DNA of 64,000 bases, taken from Chryseobacterium camelliae. Its GTDB lineage: Bacteria; Bacteroidota; Bacteroidia; Flavobacteriales; Weeksellaceae. How positions within the stretch are numbered: position 1 is the stretch's first letter; each line of letters opens with the position of its first letter. The position numbers and the translations under genes were made by a program. The DNA lies in NCBI RefSeq assembly GCF_030818575.1, contig NZ_JAUTAL010000001.1, positions 2,728,001 through 2,792,000 on the forward strand. Direction: 5' to 3'. Positions 63,968-64,000 of the stretch are shown piece after piece. The notes under the pieces are model-generated. The model worked only from the letters and a program-made list of their open reading frames with translations. It had not been told where the DNA came from and ran no database searches.

Positions 63968-64000
63968 AATTAACAGTCCTTGAAACCTTTGATTAAAACG

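Noticed and set aside
1..64000. tRNA, rRNA, CRISPR, insertion sequence or prophage
   Set aside because: No regularly spaced repeats, transposase or integrase motifs, phage genes or tRNA-like cloverleaf ending in CCA were noticed; a covariance-model scan could still find a structured RNA that I missed.

Overview
The window reads as a chromosomal segment of a Bacteroidota bacterium, most likely a Flavobacteriia member close to Chryseobacterium (Weeksellaceae). The signs are a SusC/SusD pair and several TonB-dependent receptors, a C-terminal type IX secretion sorting domain, a DUF5103 (T9SS plug-type) protein, the rpmB-rpmG-DUF4295-ftsY order, almost no Shine-Dalgarno sequences, and many TAnnTTTG (-7) promoter boxes, some with an upstream TTG/TTTG (-33). 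No rRNA, tRNA, CRISPR array, insertion sequence or prophage was seen; most of the window is core genome with a few accessory loci.

Layout. 0-3.9 kb: a DUF1801 fragment, a PLP aminotransferase, a lipoprotein, murB and proC. 4.1-10.9 kb: an accessory outer-membrane cassette (TonB receptor, DUF4876 lipoprotein, DUF6850-like barrel, di-heme peroxidase) in which two of four genes carry a one-base homopolymer frameshift. 10.9-17 kb: VanZ-like protein, lnt, a secreted FG-GAP protein, L28/L33/DUF4295, ftsY, GlsB-like protein. 17-25 kb: sppA, folK, two tandem OmpA-like porins, recQ, fmt. 25-30 kb: ribB (with a degenerate GCH II domain), an LLM oxidoreductase, a Pif1-like helicase, a lipoprotein. 30-36 kb: gamma carbonic anhydrase, an nfu-FMN reductase-hemH run, a RelE/ParE-type toxin-antitoxin pair, DUF5103, an MBL hydrolase. 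36-42.5 kb: a trehalose-type locus (TonB receptor, GH37 trehalase, MFS transporter, divergent AraC regulator). 42.5-42.8 kb: an intergenic cluster of four perfect DnaA boxes, a candidate replication origin. 42.8-50.2 kb: a thioredoxin-like protein, then a TetR-controlled RND tripartite efflux operon with a repeated TetR-type operator. 50-54 kb: miaA, yicC, gmk, nadA. 54-58.6 kb: SusD/SusC. 59-64 kb: thrABC preceded by a Thr/Ile-rich leader peptide.

How the genes work together. The TonB receptors, SusCD, porins, RND pump and T9SS-related proteins form the cell-envelope interface. The trehalose locus is a complete outer membrane-inner membrane-cytoplasm route with its own regulator. The thr operon converts aspartate to threonine and appears to be controlled by ribosome-mediated attenuation. 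The observations most worth following are the DnaA-box cluster (42.55-42.71 kb), the thr leader peptide (59.08-59.24 kb), the TetR operator set (43.48-44.28 kb) and the poorly understood TonB receptor/DUF4876/DUF6850/peroxidase cassette with its paired frameshifts.
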